Shown: positions 9,288-18,175 of the stretch, piece by piece
How the letters are laid out: the number at the start of each line of letters is the position of its first letter
How positions within the stretch are numbered: position 1 is the stretch's first letter
Origin: Cryomorphaceae bacterium
Lineage (GTDB): Bacteria > Bacteroidota > Bacteroidia > Flavobacteriales_D > Parvicellaceae
Direction: 5' to 3'
DNA: 64,000 bases
Assembly: GCA_905182525.1 (NCBI GenBank)
Contig: CAJJBV010000002.1
Coordinates: 434,001 to 498,000, forward strand
The notes under the pieces: generated by a model
The model's database searches: none
Told to the model about the DNA's origin: nothing
Seen by the model: only the letters and a program-made list of their open reading frames with translations
Translations under genes and position numbers: made by a program

Positions 9288-10511
9288 ATGGATACTACAT
9301 ACAAACATCAACATTTTAAAGAATATTTTGCATTAAGTAAGTGTTTTTTATTAGTTTTTTTATTCAGTGTTTTAAGCTTTACATCTCAAAATAAGGAAAT
9401 TATTGTAGGAGCTGAAAGAACCTTTTTATATCTAGAAAAACTAAAGGGCCGTCGAATAGGTTTAGTTGCAAATCAAACATCTAATATTAGGAATGAACAC
9501 TTAGTAGATGTTTTATTAAATGAAGGTGTAAATGTTGTAAAAGTTTTTTCTCCCGAACATGGGTTCCGTGGAAAGTCTGATGCTGGGGAAAAGGTAAGAG
9601 ATGAAATGGATCTTCAAACAGGCTTGCCTATTTATTCTCTATACGGTAAAAGTAAAAGAAAGCCATCAAAAGAAATTTTGAAAGATGTAGATATTATTTT
9701 ATTTGATTTACAAGATGTAGGGGTTAGGTTTTACACCTATATAAGTACTTTGCATTATGTAATGGAGGCTTGTGCAGAAAATAATATTGAGCTCATTGTT
9801 CTAGATAGACCCAATCCGAACGGCTTTTATATTGATGGTCCAATTTTAGATTTAAAATTTAAATCTTTTATAGGAATGCACAGAGTCCCAGTTGTACATG
9901 GAATGACTATTGGAGAATATTCCAAAATGATTAATGATGAAGGCTGGCTTAATTATGATGAAAAATGTTTATTGACTGTTATTCCCTGTTTAAATTATAA
10001 TCACTCCTCAAGATATATTCTTCCAATTCCACCTTCACCAAATCTCCCCAATATGAGAAGTGTTTATTTATACCCTTCACTATGTTTTTTTGAAGGTACT
10101 AATGTAAGTATTGGTAGAGGGACTGATTTCCCATTTCAGGTTTTCGGAGCTCCATATTTTGATAACAAGCTATTTAAGTTCACACCAAAAGCTACTTACG
10201 GAGCAAAAAATCCTAAGCATAAATCTATAGATTGTTATGGGAAAGATTTAAGAACTATTAGCTTAGATAGTTTAAAAAATATAAGCAGTTTAAATTTTAG
10301 TTGGCTTATAAAAAGTTACAATATTTCTAACGAGCCTATTAACTTTTTTAATAAAAATAATTTCTTCAATCTTCTTTCTGGTACTGACAAGCTAATGAAC
10401 TTAATCAAAGGAGGAGCTAATGATAGTCAAATTAAGGAAACTTATAAAGAAGACCTCATGAAATTTAAAACAACCCGAAAAAAGTACTTGTTGTACGAAG
10501 ATTTTGAGTAG
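9288..10511 (+). CDS. DUF1343 protein, NamZ-type exo-beta-N-acetylmuramidase
   Basis: A protein of about 407 residues of the DUF1343 family, whose characterised member NamZ removes terminal N-acetylmuramic acid from peptidoglycan fragments. A hydrophobic stretch (CFLLVFLFSVLSF, about residues 19-31) suggests export or membrane anchoring. Family landmarks follow in order: GLVANQTSN, VFSPEHGFRG, DLQDVGVRFYTYI, LDRPNPNG and VPVVHGMTIGE. I chose the ATG at 9288; an in-frame TTG at 9276 would add four residues. The muramidase activity is family knowledge, not visible here. The divergent start with the permease leaves no normal promoter space. Confidence 0.88.
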   Translation: MDTTYKHQHFKEYFALSKCFLLVFLFSVLSFTSQNKEIIVGAERTFLYLEKLKGRRIGLVANQTSNIRNEHLVDVLLNEGVNVVKVFSPEHGFRGKSDAGEKVRDEMDLQTGLPIYSLYGKSKRKPSKEILKDVDIILFDLQDVGVRFYTYISTLHYVMEACAENNIELIVLDRPNPNGFYIDGPILDLKFKSFIGMHRVPVVHGMTIGEYSKMINDEGWLNYDEKCLLTVIPCLNYNHSSRYILPIPPSPNLPNMRSVYLYPSLCFFEGTNVSIGRGTDFPFQVFGAPYFDNKLFKFTPKATYGAKNPKHKSIDCYGKDLRTISLDSLKNISSLNFSWLIKSYNISNEPINFFNKNNFFNLLSGTDKLMNLIKGGANDSQIKETYKEDLMKFKTTRKKYLLYEDFE

Positions 10512-10540
10512 TAATTTAATCATTAAAGATAGATTTTGAA

Positions 10541-11692
10541 ATGAAAAAGTATAAAAACATAGGAATTATTGGAGCTGGCTCTATGGGGATTGGAATTGCT
10601 CAAATTGCAGCTTCTGTAGATTGTAAAGTTTTGTTGTATGATCAAAATAAAAATGCTGCTAAATCCTCATTAATTAAGTTAGAAAAAATTTTAACAAGAC
10701 TTATTGAAAAAGACCGTATTAATACTTCTAAAAAAGATTCTATTTTGTCAAATATTATAATTCTTGATTCTTTACAAGAGATTCAAGAGTCGGATCTAAT
10801 TATTGAGGCAATTATTGAAGATTCTACAACTAAAAAAGAATTGTTTATAAAATTAGAATCCATAGTTAGTAAGGACTGTATTTTTGCATCAAACACCTCT
10901 TCAATTTCTATTACTAATTTGGCTTCATCGCTCAATAATCCAGATCGATTTATTGGAATACACTTTTTTAATCCAGCTCCACTTATGCCTTTGGTAGAGG
11001 TCGTCCCTGCACTCCAAACTAAAGAGAGTTTAGTTCAAGAAATTCATGATCTGCTATTAGATTGGAATAAGTCTCCTGTTGTTGCTAAAGATACCCCGGG
11101 TTTCATAGTTAATAGAATTGCCAGACCTTTTTACAGTGAAGCTCTTAGAATATATGAAGAGCAAATTGCAGATTTTGCAACAATTGATTTTGCAATGAAA
11201 GAAATTGGAGGATTTAAGATGGGACCATTTGAATTGATGGATTTTATAGGTAATGATGTGAATTATGCTGTTACAGAATCAGTTTTTAAATCATTTTATT
11301 ATGACCCTAGATACAAACCTTCATTTACCCAAAAACAGTATGCTGATGCAGGTTGGCATGGTAGAAAAACTAAAAGGGGATATTATGATTATACTGACAA
11401 TAAAAATTCTAGGATGCCATTGAAAGATACCAATTTGTTAAATCAAATTTTTGATAGAATTCTTGCAATGTTAATTAACGAAGCTATTGACGCATTATAT
11501 CTAGGAATTGCGACTAGAAATGATATTGAAATGTCTATGACTAAAGGAGTTAATTACCCAAAGGGACTAATTCAATGGGGTGAAGAAATTAATTTTTCTA
11601 AAGTTGTTAAAGTTATCGATGATCTTTATGATAAATATCACGAAGATAGATATAGATGCTCTCCACTTTTAAGAGAAAAGGCATCGAAGTAA
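10541..11692 (+). CDS. 3-hydroxyacyl-CoA dehydrogenase (PaaH/HbdA-like)
   Basis: A 383-residue NAD-dependent dehydrogenase that oxidises 3-hydroxyacyl-CoA in beta-oxidation or phenylacetate breakdown. The Rossmann fingerprint IGAGSMGIGIA lies near residues 9-19. The catalytic histidine and its surroundings are in IGIHFFNPAPLMPLVE. The helical dimerisation domain (DTPGFIVNRIARPFYSEALR) is followed by a second copy of the same domain, which explains the length above the usual 280-300. Other homologues of the same pathway (enoyl-CoA hydratase, thiolase, PaaY) lie elsewhere in the window, not in one operon. It starts 29 bases after the NamZ-like gene. Confidence 0.92.
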   Translation: MKKYKNIGIIGAGSMGIGIAQIAASVDCKVLLYDQNKNAAKSSLIKLEKILTRLIEKDRINTSKKDSILSNIIILDSLQEIQESDLIIEAIIEDSTTKKELFIKLESIVSKDCIFASNTSSISITNLASSLNNPDRFIGIHFFNPAPLMPLVEVVPALQTKESLVQEIHDLLLDWNKSPVVAKDTPGFIVNRIARPFYSEALRIYEEQIADFATIDFAMKEIGGFKMGPFELMDFIGNDVNYAVTESVFKSFYYDPRYKPSFTQKQYADAGWHGRKTKRGYYDYTDNKNSRMPLKDTNLLNQIFDRILAMLINEAIDALYLGIATRNDIEMSMTKGVNYPKGLIQWGEEINFSKVVKVIDDLYDKYHEDRYRCSPLLREKASK

Positions 11693-11702
11693 AATAATTT
11701 TT

Positions 11703-11933
11703 TTATTTTTTTGAGCAACATGATTTACCAGTAGAAATTTCTTTTTCAAATTTCACATTAGATTTTTGAGGCTTTTCACTCATTTTAGAACAACATGATT
11801 TGCTAGTAACAATAGTTGTCTTTTTATTTTCAGATGAGTTAGAATCTATTTTATTAAAAATATTAAGAGTAGAAGTTGTAGCTCCAATTCCAAAAGCAGC
11901 TATTAGAATAAATGAAAGTAAAATTTTTTTCAT
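11703..11933 (-). CDS. Small exported peptide with two KSCCSK motifs
   Basis: A 76-residue protein I do not recognise. Residues 1-20 form a hydrophobic export signal (ILLSFILIAAFGIGA). The rest is polar, Lys/Ser-rich and contains the motif KSCCSK twice, at about residues 45-50 and again at the C terminus (GKSCCSKK). Paired vicinal cysteines in a short exported peptide suggest metal binding or disulfide chemistry, but that is inference. It faces the hydroxyacyl-CoA dehydrogenase gene convergently, with ten bases between the stops, and is followed by psd on its own strand. Confidence 0.7.
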   Translation of the reverse strand: MKKILLSFILIAAFGIGATTSTLNIFNKIDSNSSENKKTTIVTSKSCCSKMSEKPQKSNVKFEKEISTGKSCCSKK

Positions 11934-11993
11934 AATTTATTAAAATCAAACGAATTTAATATTATTATTCAAATAGCTGGTCATGTAGCATAT

Positions 11994-12647
11994 TTAAATT
12001 TCTGCAAGGATAGTTTTTCCTCCTATGATAATGTCATTTAATGACACTTTAATTTTAGCTTTTTTTGGTATGAAAACATCTATTCTTGAACCAAATTTTA
12101 TAAAACCAGCTTCCATTTTTTGGTTGACTATTACTCCCTCTTTTGAATAATTACAAATTCTCCTAGCAACTGCCCCAGCAATTTGTCTAAATAATATTTT
12201 GTGGCTTTGCTCAGTCTCTACAACAATTGTTGACCTCTCGTTCTCTAAACTAGATTTTGGATGCCATGCCACTAAATATTTACCTTTATGGTTCTTACTG
12301 TAAATTATTTTTCCATTTACAGGATACCACTGTTTGTGAACATTTAATGGAGACATGAAAATACTTAATTGGGTGCAATCTTCTTTTAAAAATTCATTTT
12401 CAAAAACATCCTCAACCACAACAAGTTTACCATCACTTGGTGCTATTATATGTTTATTATTAATTTCGACATTTCTTAATGGATTTCTAAAAAAATGAAG
12501 AATTAGATAAAATAAAATTGTAGATGCTAACACGATTATTATCTGTAGAATTAGTAATGGAAAATATTTATAAACCAAAAAATTAATAATTGATAAAATT
12601 AATATTGCTAAAACTATTGTGGTATATCCTTCTTTGTGAATTTTCAT
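11994..12647 (-). CDS. psd: Phosphatidylserine decarboxylase family proenzyme
   Basis: A 217-residue phosphatidylserine decarboxylase of the short type, which makes phosphatidylethanolamine at the membrane. Two hydrophobic segments sit at the N terminus (about 10-45). The self-cleavage site is seen as FGSR near residue 190; in this family the serine becomes the pyruvoyl cofactor. Other landmarks are the APSDGKLVVVE segment and LNVHKQWYPVNG. Its ATG overlaps the cdsA stop as ATGA, so the two phospholipid genes are translationally coupled. Confidence 0.92.
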   Translation of the reverse strand: MKIHKEGYTTIVLAILILSIINFLVYKYFPLLILQIIIVLASTILFYLILHFFRNPLRNVEINNKHIIAPSDGKLVVVEDVFENEFLKEDCTQLSIFMSPLNVHKQWYPVNGKIIYSKNHKGKYLVAWHPKSSLENERSTIVVETEQSHKILFRQIAGAVARRICNYSKEGVIVNQKMEAGFIKFGSRIDVFIPKKAKIKVSLNDIIIGGKTILAEI

Positions 12648-13288
12648 TTAAAAATATTTAATAATATGTAAAGTGCAGGAATTGAAATCATTAGTGCATC
12701 CATTCTGTCTAAAAACCCGCCGTGTCCCGGAATTAAATTTCCTGAGTCTTTAACGCCAGCTTCTCTTTTAAAAAAGGATTCTATTAAATCACCTAATGTC
12801 GCTGTAAATGGGATTACAAAAGCTAATAATAATAAGAAATTAATAGAAAAAATATCAAAAAATTGTTTGATAAAATATACTGATAGCAATGTAAACGCCA
12901 TTCCACCAACAAATCCTTCCCATGACTTTTTTGGAGAAATTCGAGATATTATTTTGTGTCTTCCTAATTTTGATCCAATGATATATGCAAAGGTGTCAAA
13001 CACCCATGTGAGTATAAAAAGTATCAATATTGGTGATGGGTCAAAATTAGTATTGGAATAAAAAGAATTATTGAATACAAATAATTGTACTATAAAAAAA
13101 GGGATTGCTATATAAAGAAGTGGTATTAATTTAGACTTTCCTTTTCTTAATTTCAACATTTCGTAAAAACAAACCCCGCCAAGGCTTATAAATAATAATG
13201 TGAAGGAAGTTATAGAATAACTAGTTGCGCTCCACAGAACTAACACATAAATGAAACCTGATATTAATCTTTTTAAAACCTCGCTCAT
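12644..13288 (-). CDS. cdsA: Phosphatidate cytidylyltransferase CdsA
   Basis: An integral membrane enzyme that forms CDP-diacylglycerol from phosphatidate and CTP, the entry to phospholipid synthesis. The C-terminal signature is a near-perfect match: SFFKREAGVKDSGNLIPGHG followed by GFLDRMD. SPKKSWEGFVGG precedes it, and about six membrane helices are predictable. I start at the ATG at 13288 (MSEVLKRLISG, 214 residues) rather than an in-frame TTG at 13306, because a -7 promoter element overlaps the longer start. It is shorter than the E. coli enzyme, as is common in Bacteroidota. psd follows with a 4-base overlap. Confidence 0.94.
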   Translation of the reverse strand: MSEVLKRLISGFIYVLVLWSATSYSITSFTLLFISLGGVCFYEMLKLRKGKSKLIPLLYIAIPFFIVQLFVFNNSFYSNTNFDPSPILILFILTWVFDTFAYIIGSKLGRHKIISRISPKKSWEGFVGGMAFTLLSVYFIKQFFDIFSINFLLLLAFVIPFTATLGDLIESFFKREAGVKDSGNLIPGHGGFLDRMDALMISIPALYILLNIFK

Positions 13289-13303
13289 ATTTTTGGTAAA
13301 AAT

Positions 13304-13311
13304 CAAATTTA
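13304..13311 (-). promoter_or_regulatory. Possible -7 element of cdsA-psd
   Basis: On the minus strand this reads TAAATTTG, matching TAnnTTTG, and would start transcription about 9 bases before the cdsA ATG at 13288. It overlaps the alternative TTG start, which argues for the shorter CdsA. A -33 box is not evident. Confidence 0.38.
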
Positions 13312-13332
13312 GGAACTTTAGCCGAAATTAAA

Positions 13333-15360
13333 TTACGCAGATTTTTTAGAGGCTGATTTTTTAATTATCGTTTCTTTTTTTGGAGCTTTTTTAGTTGTTT
13401 TAGAAGAGACTTTAGTTTTAGTAACGATTTCTTCTTTCTCGAATGGTCTTTTACCAAAAATAACTTCTAAATCTTCTTTAAAAATAACTTCTGTCTCCAG
13501 TAGTTTATTTGCTAATTGATGAAGTTTATCTTCATGTTTTCTTAAGATTGATTTAGCCCTTTCATATTGAGTATCTATTATTTTTTTAATTTCCTGATCA
13601 ATTATTTTTGCTGTTTCTTCAGAATATGGTTTAGTGAAACCATAACCTTGATTCTGGGAATCATAATAAGAAACATTTCCAATTTTTTCGTCAAGTCCAT
13701 AAATTGTTACCATAGCCATTGCTTGCTTAGTTACTTTTTCTAAATCGCTTAAAGCTCCCGTAGAAATTTTATTAAAAATAACTGATTCAGCAGCTCTGCC
13801 TCCAAGTGCAGCACACATTTCATCTAAAATTTGTTCGGTAGTAGTCAAAGAACGTTCCTCTGGCAAATACCAGGCAGCTCCAAGGCTTCTTCCTCTTGGA
13901 ACAATAGTTACTTTTACTAATGGATTAGCATGCTCAAGCATCCAGCTTACAGTAGCATGTCCAGACTCATGGTATGCAATTGTTTTCTTTTCTTGTTTAG
14001 TAATTATTTTATTCTTTTTTTCTAAACCTCCTATGATTCTGTCAACTGCATCTAAAAAATCTTGCTTTTGCACACTGCTTTTCTTTTTTCTTGCTGCAAT
14101 AAGAGCCGCCTCGTTACAAATATTGGCTATATCTGCACCACTAAAGCCTGGTGTTTGTCTTGCAAGAAAATCCTTATCAAGTTTTTTCTCGAGTTTAATA
14201 GGTTTTAAATGAACATCAAATATTTCTTTTCTTTCGTTTAAATCTGGCATGTCAACATAAATTTGTCTGTCAAATCTTCCAGCTCTCATTAAGGCTCTAT
14301 CTAAAATATCGGCCCTATTAGTAGCAGCTAAAATAATAACTCCAGAATTAGTTCCGAATCCATCCATTTCTGTTAATAGTTGGTTTAAAGTATTTTCTCT
14401 CTCATCATTAGAACCCATATTAGGGTTTTTACCTCTTGCTCTTCCAATAGCATCTATTTCATCAATAAATATTATACAAGGCGCTTTTTCTTTAGCTTGT
14501 TTAAAAAGATCTCTTACTCTAGAAGCTCCAACTCCTACAAACATTTCGACAAAATCAGAACCTGAAAGTGAAAAGAAAGGGACTTTTGCTTCCCCTGCAA
14601 CTGCTTTTGCGATTAATGTTTTCCCAGTTCCAGGAGGACCTACCAAAAGAGCACCTTTAGGAATTTTAGCACCCAGGGCTGTATATTTTTTTGGTGTTTT
14701 TAAAAAATCTACAATTTCTTTAACTTCTTCTTTGGCTTCTTCTAAACCAGCAACATTGTCAAAAGTAACATTGGTAGATTTTCCTTGGCCAAACATTTGA
14801 GCTTTAGATTTGCCAATATTAAAAATTTGTCCACCAGCTCCGCCTCCGCCGCCTGAAACTCTTCTCATAATAAATGACCAGACAGCAATCATAATTCCAA
14901 AAAATATGATCCAGCCAAGAATATCTCTTCCAAAGTTGTCCTCTTCAACATAGTCATACATTAATGTTTTATTAACTCTAGAATATTCTTTTTGAGATTC
15001 TTCTAAATAAAGTGAAAAAGTTTCATTATTTGGTATGTTAAATATGTAATGAGGGCCATTATTAGGGCCTCCAAAAACACTATTTTTTGGGATGTTTTTA
15101 TCTTTATGTGGAAGTTGGTCTAATTGATCAGCGAAAATATAGACTCTAGCCTCTTTTTTATTGATTACTTCAATTTTTCTAACTTGTTTGTTTTCTACAA
15201 AGGATTTAAACTCAGAATAATTAGATTTTAATATTCCTGTATTGACAGGATTAAATAAATTAATAGAAATCAATATAACTGCTACTATCCCGTATACCCA
15301 GTAGAAATTAAATTTTGGTAATTTACCCTTGATTTTTTTATTGTTTTTGTTATTAGACAT
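13333..15360 (-). CDS. ftsH: ATP-dependent zinc metalloprotease FtsH
   Basis: A 675-residue membrane-bound AAA+ protease that degrades misassembled membrane proteins and some regulators. Two transmembrane helices (about 18-39 and 148-168) flank a periplasmic domain. A Gly-rich linker follows. The AAA module has Walker A GPPGTGKT (about 240-247), Walker B IIFIDEIDAIG and the second region of homology ending GRFDRQI. The M41 zinc site is HESGH (about 463-467). The C terminus is a Lys/Ser/Thr-rich tail (KKAPKKE...). rsfS lies 10 bases upstream on the same strand, a pairing conserved in Bacteroidota. Confidence 0.97.
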   Translation of the reverse strand: MSNNKNNKKIKGKLPKFNFYWVYGIVAVILISINLFNPVNTGILKSNYSEFKSFVENKQVRKIEVINKKEARVYIFADQLDQLPHKDKNIPKNSVFGGPNNGPHYIFNIPNNETFSLYLEESQKEYSRVNKTLMYDYVEEDNFGRDILGWIIFFGIMIAVWSFIMRRVSGGGGGAGGQIFNIGKSKAQMFGQGKSTNVTFDNVAGLEEAKEEVKEIVDFLKTPKKYTALGAKIPKGALLVGPPGTGKTLIAKAVAGEAKVPFFSLSGSDFVEMFVGVGASRVRDLFKQAKEKAPCIIFIDEIDAIGRARGKNPNMGSNDERENTLNQLLTEMDGFGTNSGVIILAATNRADILDRALMRAGRFDRQIYVDMPDLNERKEIFDVHLKPIKLEKKLDKDFLARQTPGFSGADIANICNEAALIAARKKKSSVQKQDFLDAVDRIIGGLEKKNKIITKQEKKTIAYHESGHATVSWMLEHANPLVKVTIVPRGRSLGAAWYLPEERSLTTTEQILDEMCAALGGRAAESVIFNKISTGALSDLEKVTKQAMAMVTIYGLDEKIGNVSYYDSQNQGYGFTKPYSEETAKIIDQEIKKIIDTQYERAKSILRKHEDKLHQLANKLLETEVIFKEDLEVIFGKRPFEKEEIVTKTKVSSKTTKKAPKKETIIKKSASKKSA

Positions 15361-15370
15361 CTATATTTAA

Positions 15371-15712
15371 TTAAGATTGATATTTTTCAATTGGAGCATC
15401 TCCCCACAAATCTTCAATATTGTAATTTGATCTTGTTTCTTTATAAAAAATGTGAGCAACTACATTTACATAATCCATAAGAATCCATTCACTATTTCCT
15501 TTACCTTCTTCTCTCCAAGGTTTTTCGTTTAAATCTTTAATACATCTTTTGTAAACAGATCTATTAATTCCTTCTATATGAGTTGCTGAATCACCATGAG
15601 CAATTACAAAATAATCGCAAACGGCCCCATCTACATTTCTTAAATCTAGACAAACAACATCATTTGCTTTTCCATCTTTAAAACCTTCAACTATTGAATC
15701 TTTAAGCACCAT
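15371..15712 (-). CDS. rsfS: Ribosomal silencing factor RsfS
   Basis: A 113-residue RsfS/YbeB/iojap protein that binds ribosomal protein uL14 and blocks subunit joining under nutrient limitation. Landmarks are DYFVIAHGDSATHIEGI near the middle, the conserved tryptophan in EKPWREEG and the DYVNVVAHIFYKETRSNYNIEDLWGDA ending, of which the VVAHIF and LWGDA parts are most diagnostic. Length is normal. It is upstream of ftsH with a 10-base gap and probably leads that transcript. Confidence 0.94.
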   Translation of the reverse strand: MVLKDSIVEGFKDGKANDVVCLDLRNVDGAVCDYFVIAHGDSATHIEGINRSVYKRCIKDLNEKPWREEGKGNSEWILMDYVNVVAHIFYKETRSNYNIEDLWGDAPIEKYQS

Positions 15713-15814
15713 TTGTCACATTTTGTTTTAAACTTATTTAAGTTACTTTGTAAAACTAGTTAATTATAGCTAATTCATTTGATTTGTTGAATTGTTTGTC
15801 GTTTATTTAATTAA

Positions 15815-16564
15815 ATGAAAAGCCAATCTTTTGGAAATCAAATTGTAAAGTTAAGTTCTGTTGATTCTACAAACAATTATACTGCCAAACTTGTTAATAA
15901 TTCAAAAATAAGCTTTGGAACTGTTATAATGGCAGATTTTCAAACTAAAGGCAAGGGTCAGAGGTCCTTGTTTTGGAATTCAGAGAAAGGACTCAATTTA
16001 CTTTTTAGTCTTTACCTAGACACTTCTTTTTTAAATGCTGAAAATATTTTTTCTTTAAGTAAAGCTGTTGCCCTAGGCTTAAGACAATGTGTTGAAAATA
16101 TTGTTGGTAAACAAGTCTTGATTAAATGGCCAAATGATATACTAATAAACGAAAAAAAGATTGCGGGTATTTTAATTGAGAACCAATGGAAAAGCAATAA
16201 AATTTCTTCTTCAATAATAGGTATTGGTCTTAATGTAAATCAATTAAAATTTCCAATTGAGTATAAAGCCACTAGTCTTTTTAATATAACATCTAAAAAA
16301 TACAATTTAGATTCAATAGTTAGTTTGCTTTGTTCATGTTTGCAATTTAGTATTGATCAATTAATACAAAGTAAAATAAATCTAATTGATAGAAATTATC
16401 ACAACTCCCTTTTAAACTTTAATAAATGGGCTCTTTATGAACATGAACAAAAAGTATTTAAAGGTAAAATCCTCGAAGTAGATAATATGGGACTACTTAA
16501 TCTAGAATTAAAAAACGGAGATTATAAAAAATTTAATTTAAAACAAATTAAACTGGTTAAATAG
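15815..16564 (+). CDS. birA: Biotin-[acetyl-CoA-carboxylase] ligase (BirA catalytic type)
   Basis: A 249-residue biotin protein ligase that activates biotin to biotinyl-AMP and attaches it to the carboxyl-carrier protein. The biotin-loop motif is a variant, GKGQRSLFWNS (about 48-58). The catalytic lysine motif is KWPNDILINEKKIAGILIE (about 106-124). A short SH3-like C-terminal domain ends the protein. It lacks the DNA-binding N-terminal domain of E. coli BirA, so it is an enzyme only, not a repressor. Its 3' end overlaps the convergent SRPBCC gene by 8 bases. It is divergent from rsfS. Confidence 0.92.
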   Translation: MKSQSFGNQIVKLSSVDSTNNYTAKLVNNSKISFGTVIMADFQTKGKGQRSLFWNSEKGLNLLFSLYLDTSFLNAENIFSLSKAVALGLRQCVENIVGKQVLIKWPNDILINEKKIAGILIENQWKSNKISSSIIGIGLNVNQLKFPIEYKATSLFNITSKKYNLDSIVSLLCSCLQFSIDQLIQSKINLIDRNYHNSLLNFNKWALYEHEQKVFKGKILEVDNMGLLNLELKNGDYKKFNLKQIKLVK

Positions 16565-16955
16565 CCTCTTCAATTTTTTTAGCCATGAAATTAAATAGTT
16601 CATTTAAAGGTTTTCCAATCATGACTTTTAGCATTGGATTTACTTTAGCATTACAAACTATTTGAGCGGAACATTCTTGAGAATTTTTTTCTTCAATTTC
16701 AATTTTTATTGAAAAAGAAAAGGGTGATTTAGCTCCACTAATTAAATTAATACTGTTTTTATCAATTTTATCTTTAATTATTTCTAATGTATATGCATTT
16801 TGAAGATTGAATATGCAAAAGTCTTTATCAGATTTCCAGTCCTTTATTTTGTCTTTTGGAAAAAGATTTTCAAAGTTATTTAAGTTAGATAAGTATTCTA
16901 AACAAGCTTCTAGTTTTCCATTCAAGGTTATTGTATCACTTTTTATTTCAAGCAT
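16557..16955 (-). CDS. SRPBCC-family (START-like) protein
   Basis: A 132-residue protein with the helix-grip layout of the SRPBCC superfamily: an N-terminal strand (IKSDTITLNGKLEACLEYL), a helix around LNNFENLFPKDKIKDW, several strands and a long C-terminal helix (KPLNELFNFMAKKIEEAI). Such proteins bind hydrophobic ligands, but no ligand can be inferred. It overlaps the pyrE stop by 8 bases and is probably co-translated with it, a neighbour relation repeatedly seen in Flavobacteriia. Confidence 0.78.
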   Translation of the reverse strand: MLEIKSDTITLNGKLEACLEYLSNLNNFENLFPKDKIKDWKSDKDFCIFNLQNAYTLEIIKDKIDKNSINLISGAKSPFSFSIKIEIEEKNSQECSAQIVCNAKVNPMLKVMIGKPLNELFNFMAKKIEEAI

Positions 16956-17592
16956 TGATTTTCCAATTTGAAGGAGATTCTCTCCATTTTAATATTGTAT
17001 TAAGCTCAGAGTCTGTAATATAATTATTTTTAAGAGCAGTTTCTAGTAATACTGAAAAATTAGATAATGTCTTGAAAGAACAAGATGCATTTTTAAAACC
17101 TTTTATTGATTCCTCAAATCCATATGTAAAAATTGCTCCAAGACCGATTATTTTCACACCAAATTCTCTTAAATCTTCAACTGCTTTTAAACTGCTCATA
17201 CCTGAGGAAATTAAATCTTCTATAACAAATACTTTGTCCTCTTTTTTTAAATCTCCTTCAATATTATTTTTCATTCCATGAGATTTTACGGACGATCTAA
17301 CATAGCAAAATGGCAGTCCTAATTCTTCTGCTATAAGGGCTCCAATAGCAATTCCACCAGTAGCAACACCAGCTATACAAGTAGGCGCTTCAAACTCTTT
17401 TATCAATTCTACAAATTCATTTTTGATGAACGACCTAATCTCTGGATAGGCTAAAATTTTTCTATTGTCACAGTAAATTGGAGAGTTCCAGCCAGATGCC
17501 CATTTGAAAGGTTTAGTGGGTTGAAGTTTTACAGCATTGATTTGTAAAAGAAATTCTGCTATTTTAGCAGCGTTATTATTGAAGTTATTCAT
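16948..17592 (-). CDS. pyrE: Orotate phosphoribosyltransferase PyrE
   Basis: A 214-residue enzyme that joins orotate and PRPP to give OMP in pyrimidine synthesis. The PRPP-binding signature is VFVIEDLISSGMSS (about 123-136). KPFKWASGWNSPIYCDNRK near the N terminus and VATGGIAIGALIA are further family landmarks. Its start codon at 17592 overlaps that of the divergent NUDIX gene in the palindrome CATG, so each promoter must lie inside the other gene or transcription must start very near the codon. The downstream SRPBCC gene overlaps by 8 bases. Confidence 0.95.
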   Translation of the reverse strand: MNNFNNNAAKIAEFLLQINAVKLQPTKPFKWASGWNSPIYCDNRKILAYPEIRSFIKNEFVELIKEFEAPTCIAGVATGGIAIGALIAEELGLPFCYVRSSVKSHGMKNNIEGDLKKEDKVFVIEDLISSGMSSLKAVEDLREFGVKIIGLGAIFTYGFEESIKGFKNASCSFKTLSNFSVLLETALKNNYITDSELNTILKWRESPSNWKINA

Positions 17593-18175
17593 GTTGCAAA
17601 TTTATAAAGTTTTTCATAGTAAAAGTGAGATCATCTTTTCTCAAAATAAAATTGATAATCAATCTATAATTATAGATGATTTCTCGGAAGTTTCGAAATA
17701 TAATTCCTTAAATAAATTTTTATTTACTTGCATTTCACCAGACCCAATTAAAGCTATTAAAAACTGGTTTCCAAATCATGATTTTATTCAAGCTGCTGGA
17801 GGTCTTGTTATGAAAGACCAACAATATTTATGGATTTACAGAAATGGTACCTGGGACCTTCCTAAAGGAAAGCTAGAAAAAGATGAAAATTTTAAAATAG
17901 CTGCTATAAGAGAAGTTCAGGAAGAGTGTGGTCTCGATTCAAATCTTGAAATAATTAAACTACTTTATATTTCATTTCATACTTATATTGAAAATTCAAA
18001 AAGTAGAATTAAAAGAACCAATTGGTATCTCATGAAATATTCTGGAAGTGATTATTTAAGTCCACAAAAAGAAGAAGGGATTGATAAAGTAAAATGGCTT
18101 TCGTTAGAAGAATCTATCTTGAAATCAAAAGAATCTTTCAAATCAATTGATGAAGTTTGGAAGACTTATAATTAG
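17591..18175 (+). CDS. NUDIX hydrolase
   Basis: A 194-residue NUDIX-fold pyrophosphohydrolase. The Nudix box GX5EX7REUXEEXGU is complete: GKLEKDENFKIAAI then REVQEECGL (about residues 96-118). An N-terminal region of about 60 residues precedes it. The substrate (for example nucleotide sugars or damaged NTPs) cannot be told. I start at the ATG at 17591, because the longer frame from 17537 lies wholly inside pyrE on the other strand. The stop shares the bases TTAG (18172-18175) with the stop of the convergent gene. Confidence 0.88.
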   Translation: MLQIYKVFHSKSEIIFSQNKIDNQSIIIDDFSEVSKYNSLNKFLFTCISPDPIKAIKNWFPNHDFIQAAGGLVMKDQQYLWIYRNGTWDLPKGKLEKDENFKIAAIREVQEECGLDSNLEIIKLLYISFHTYIENSKSRIKRTNWYLMKYSGSDYLSPQKEEGIDKVKWLSLEESILKSKESFKSIDEVWKTYN

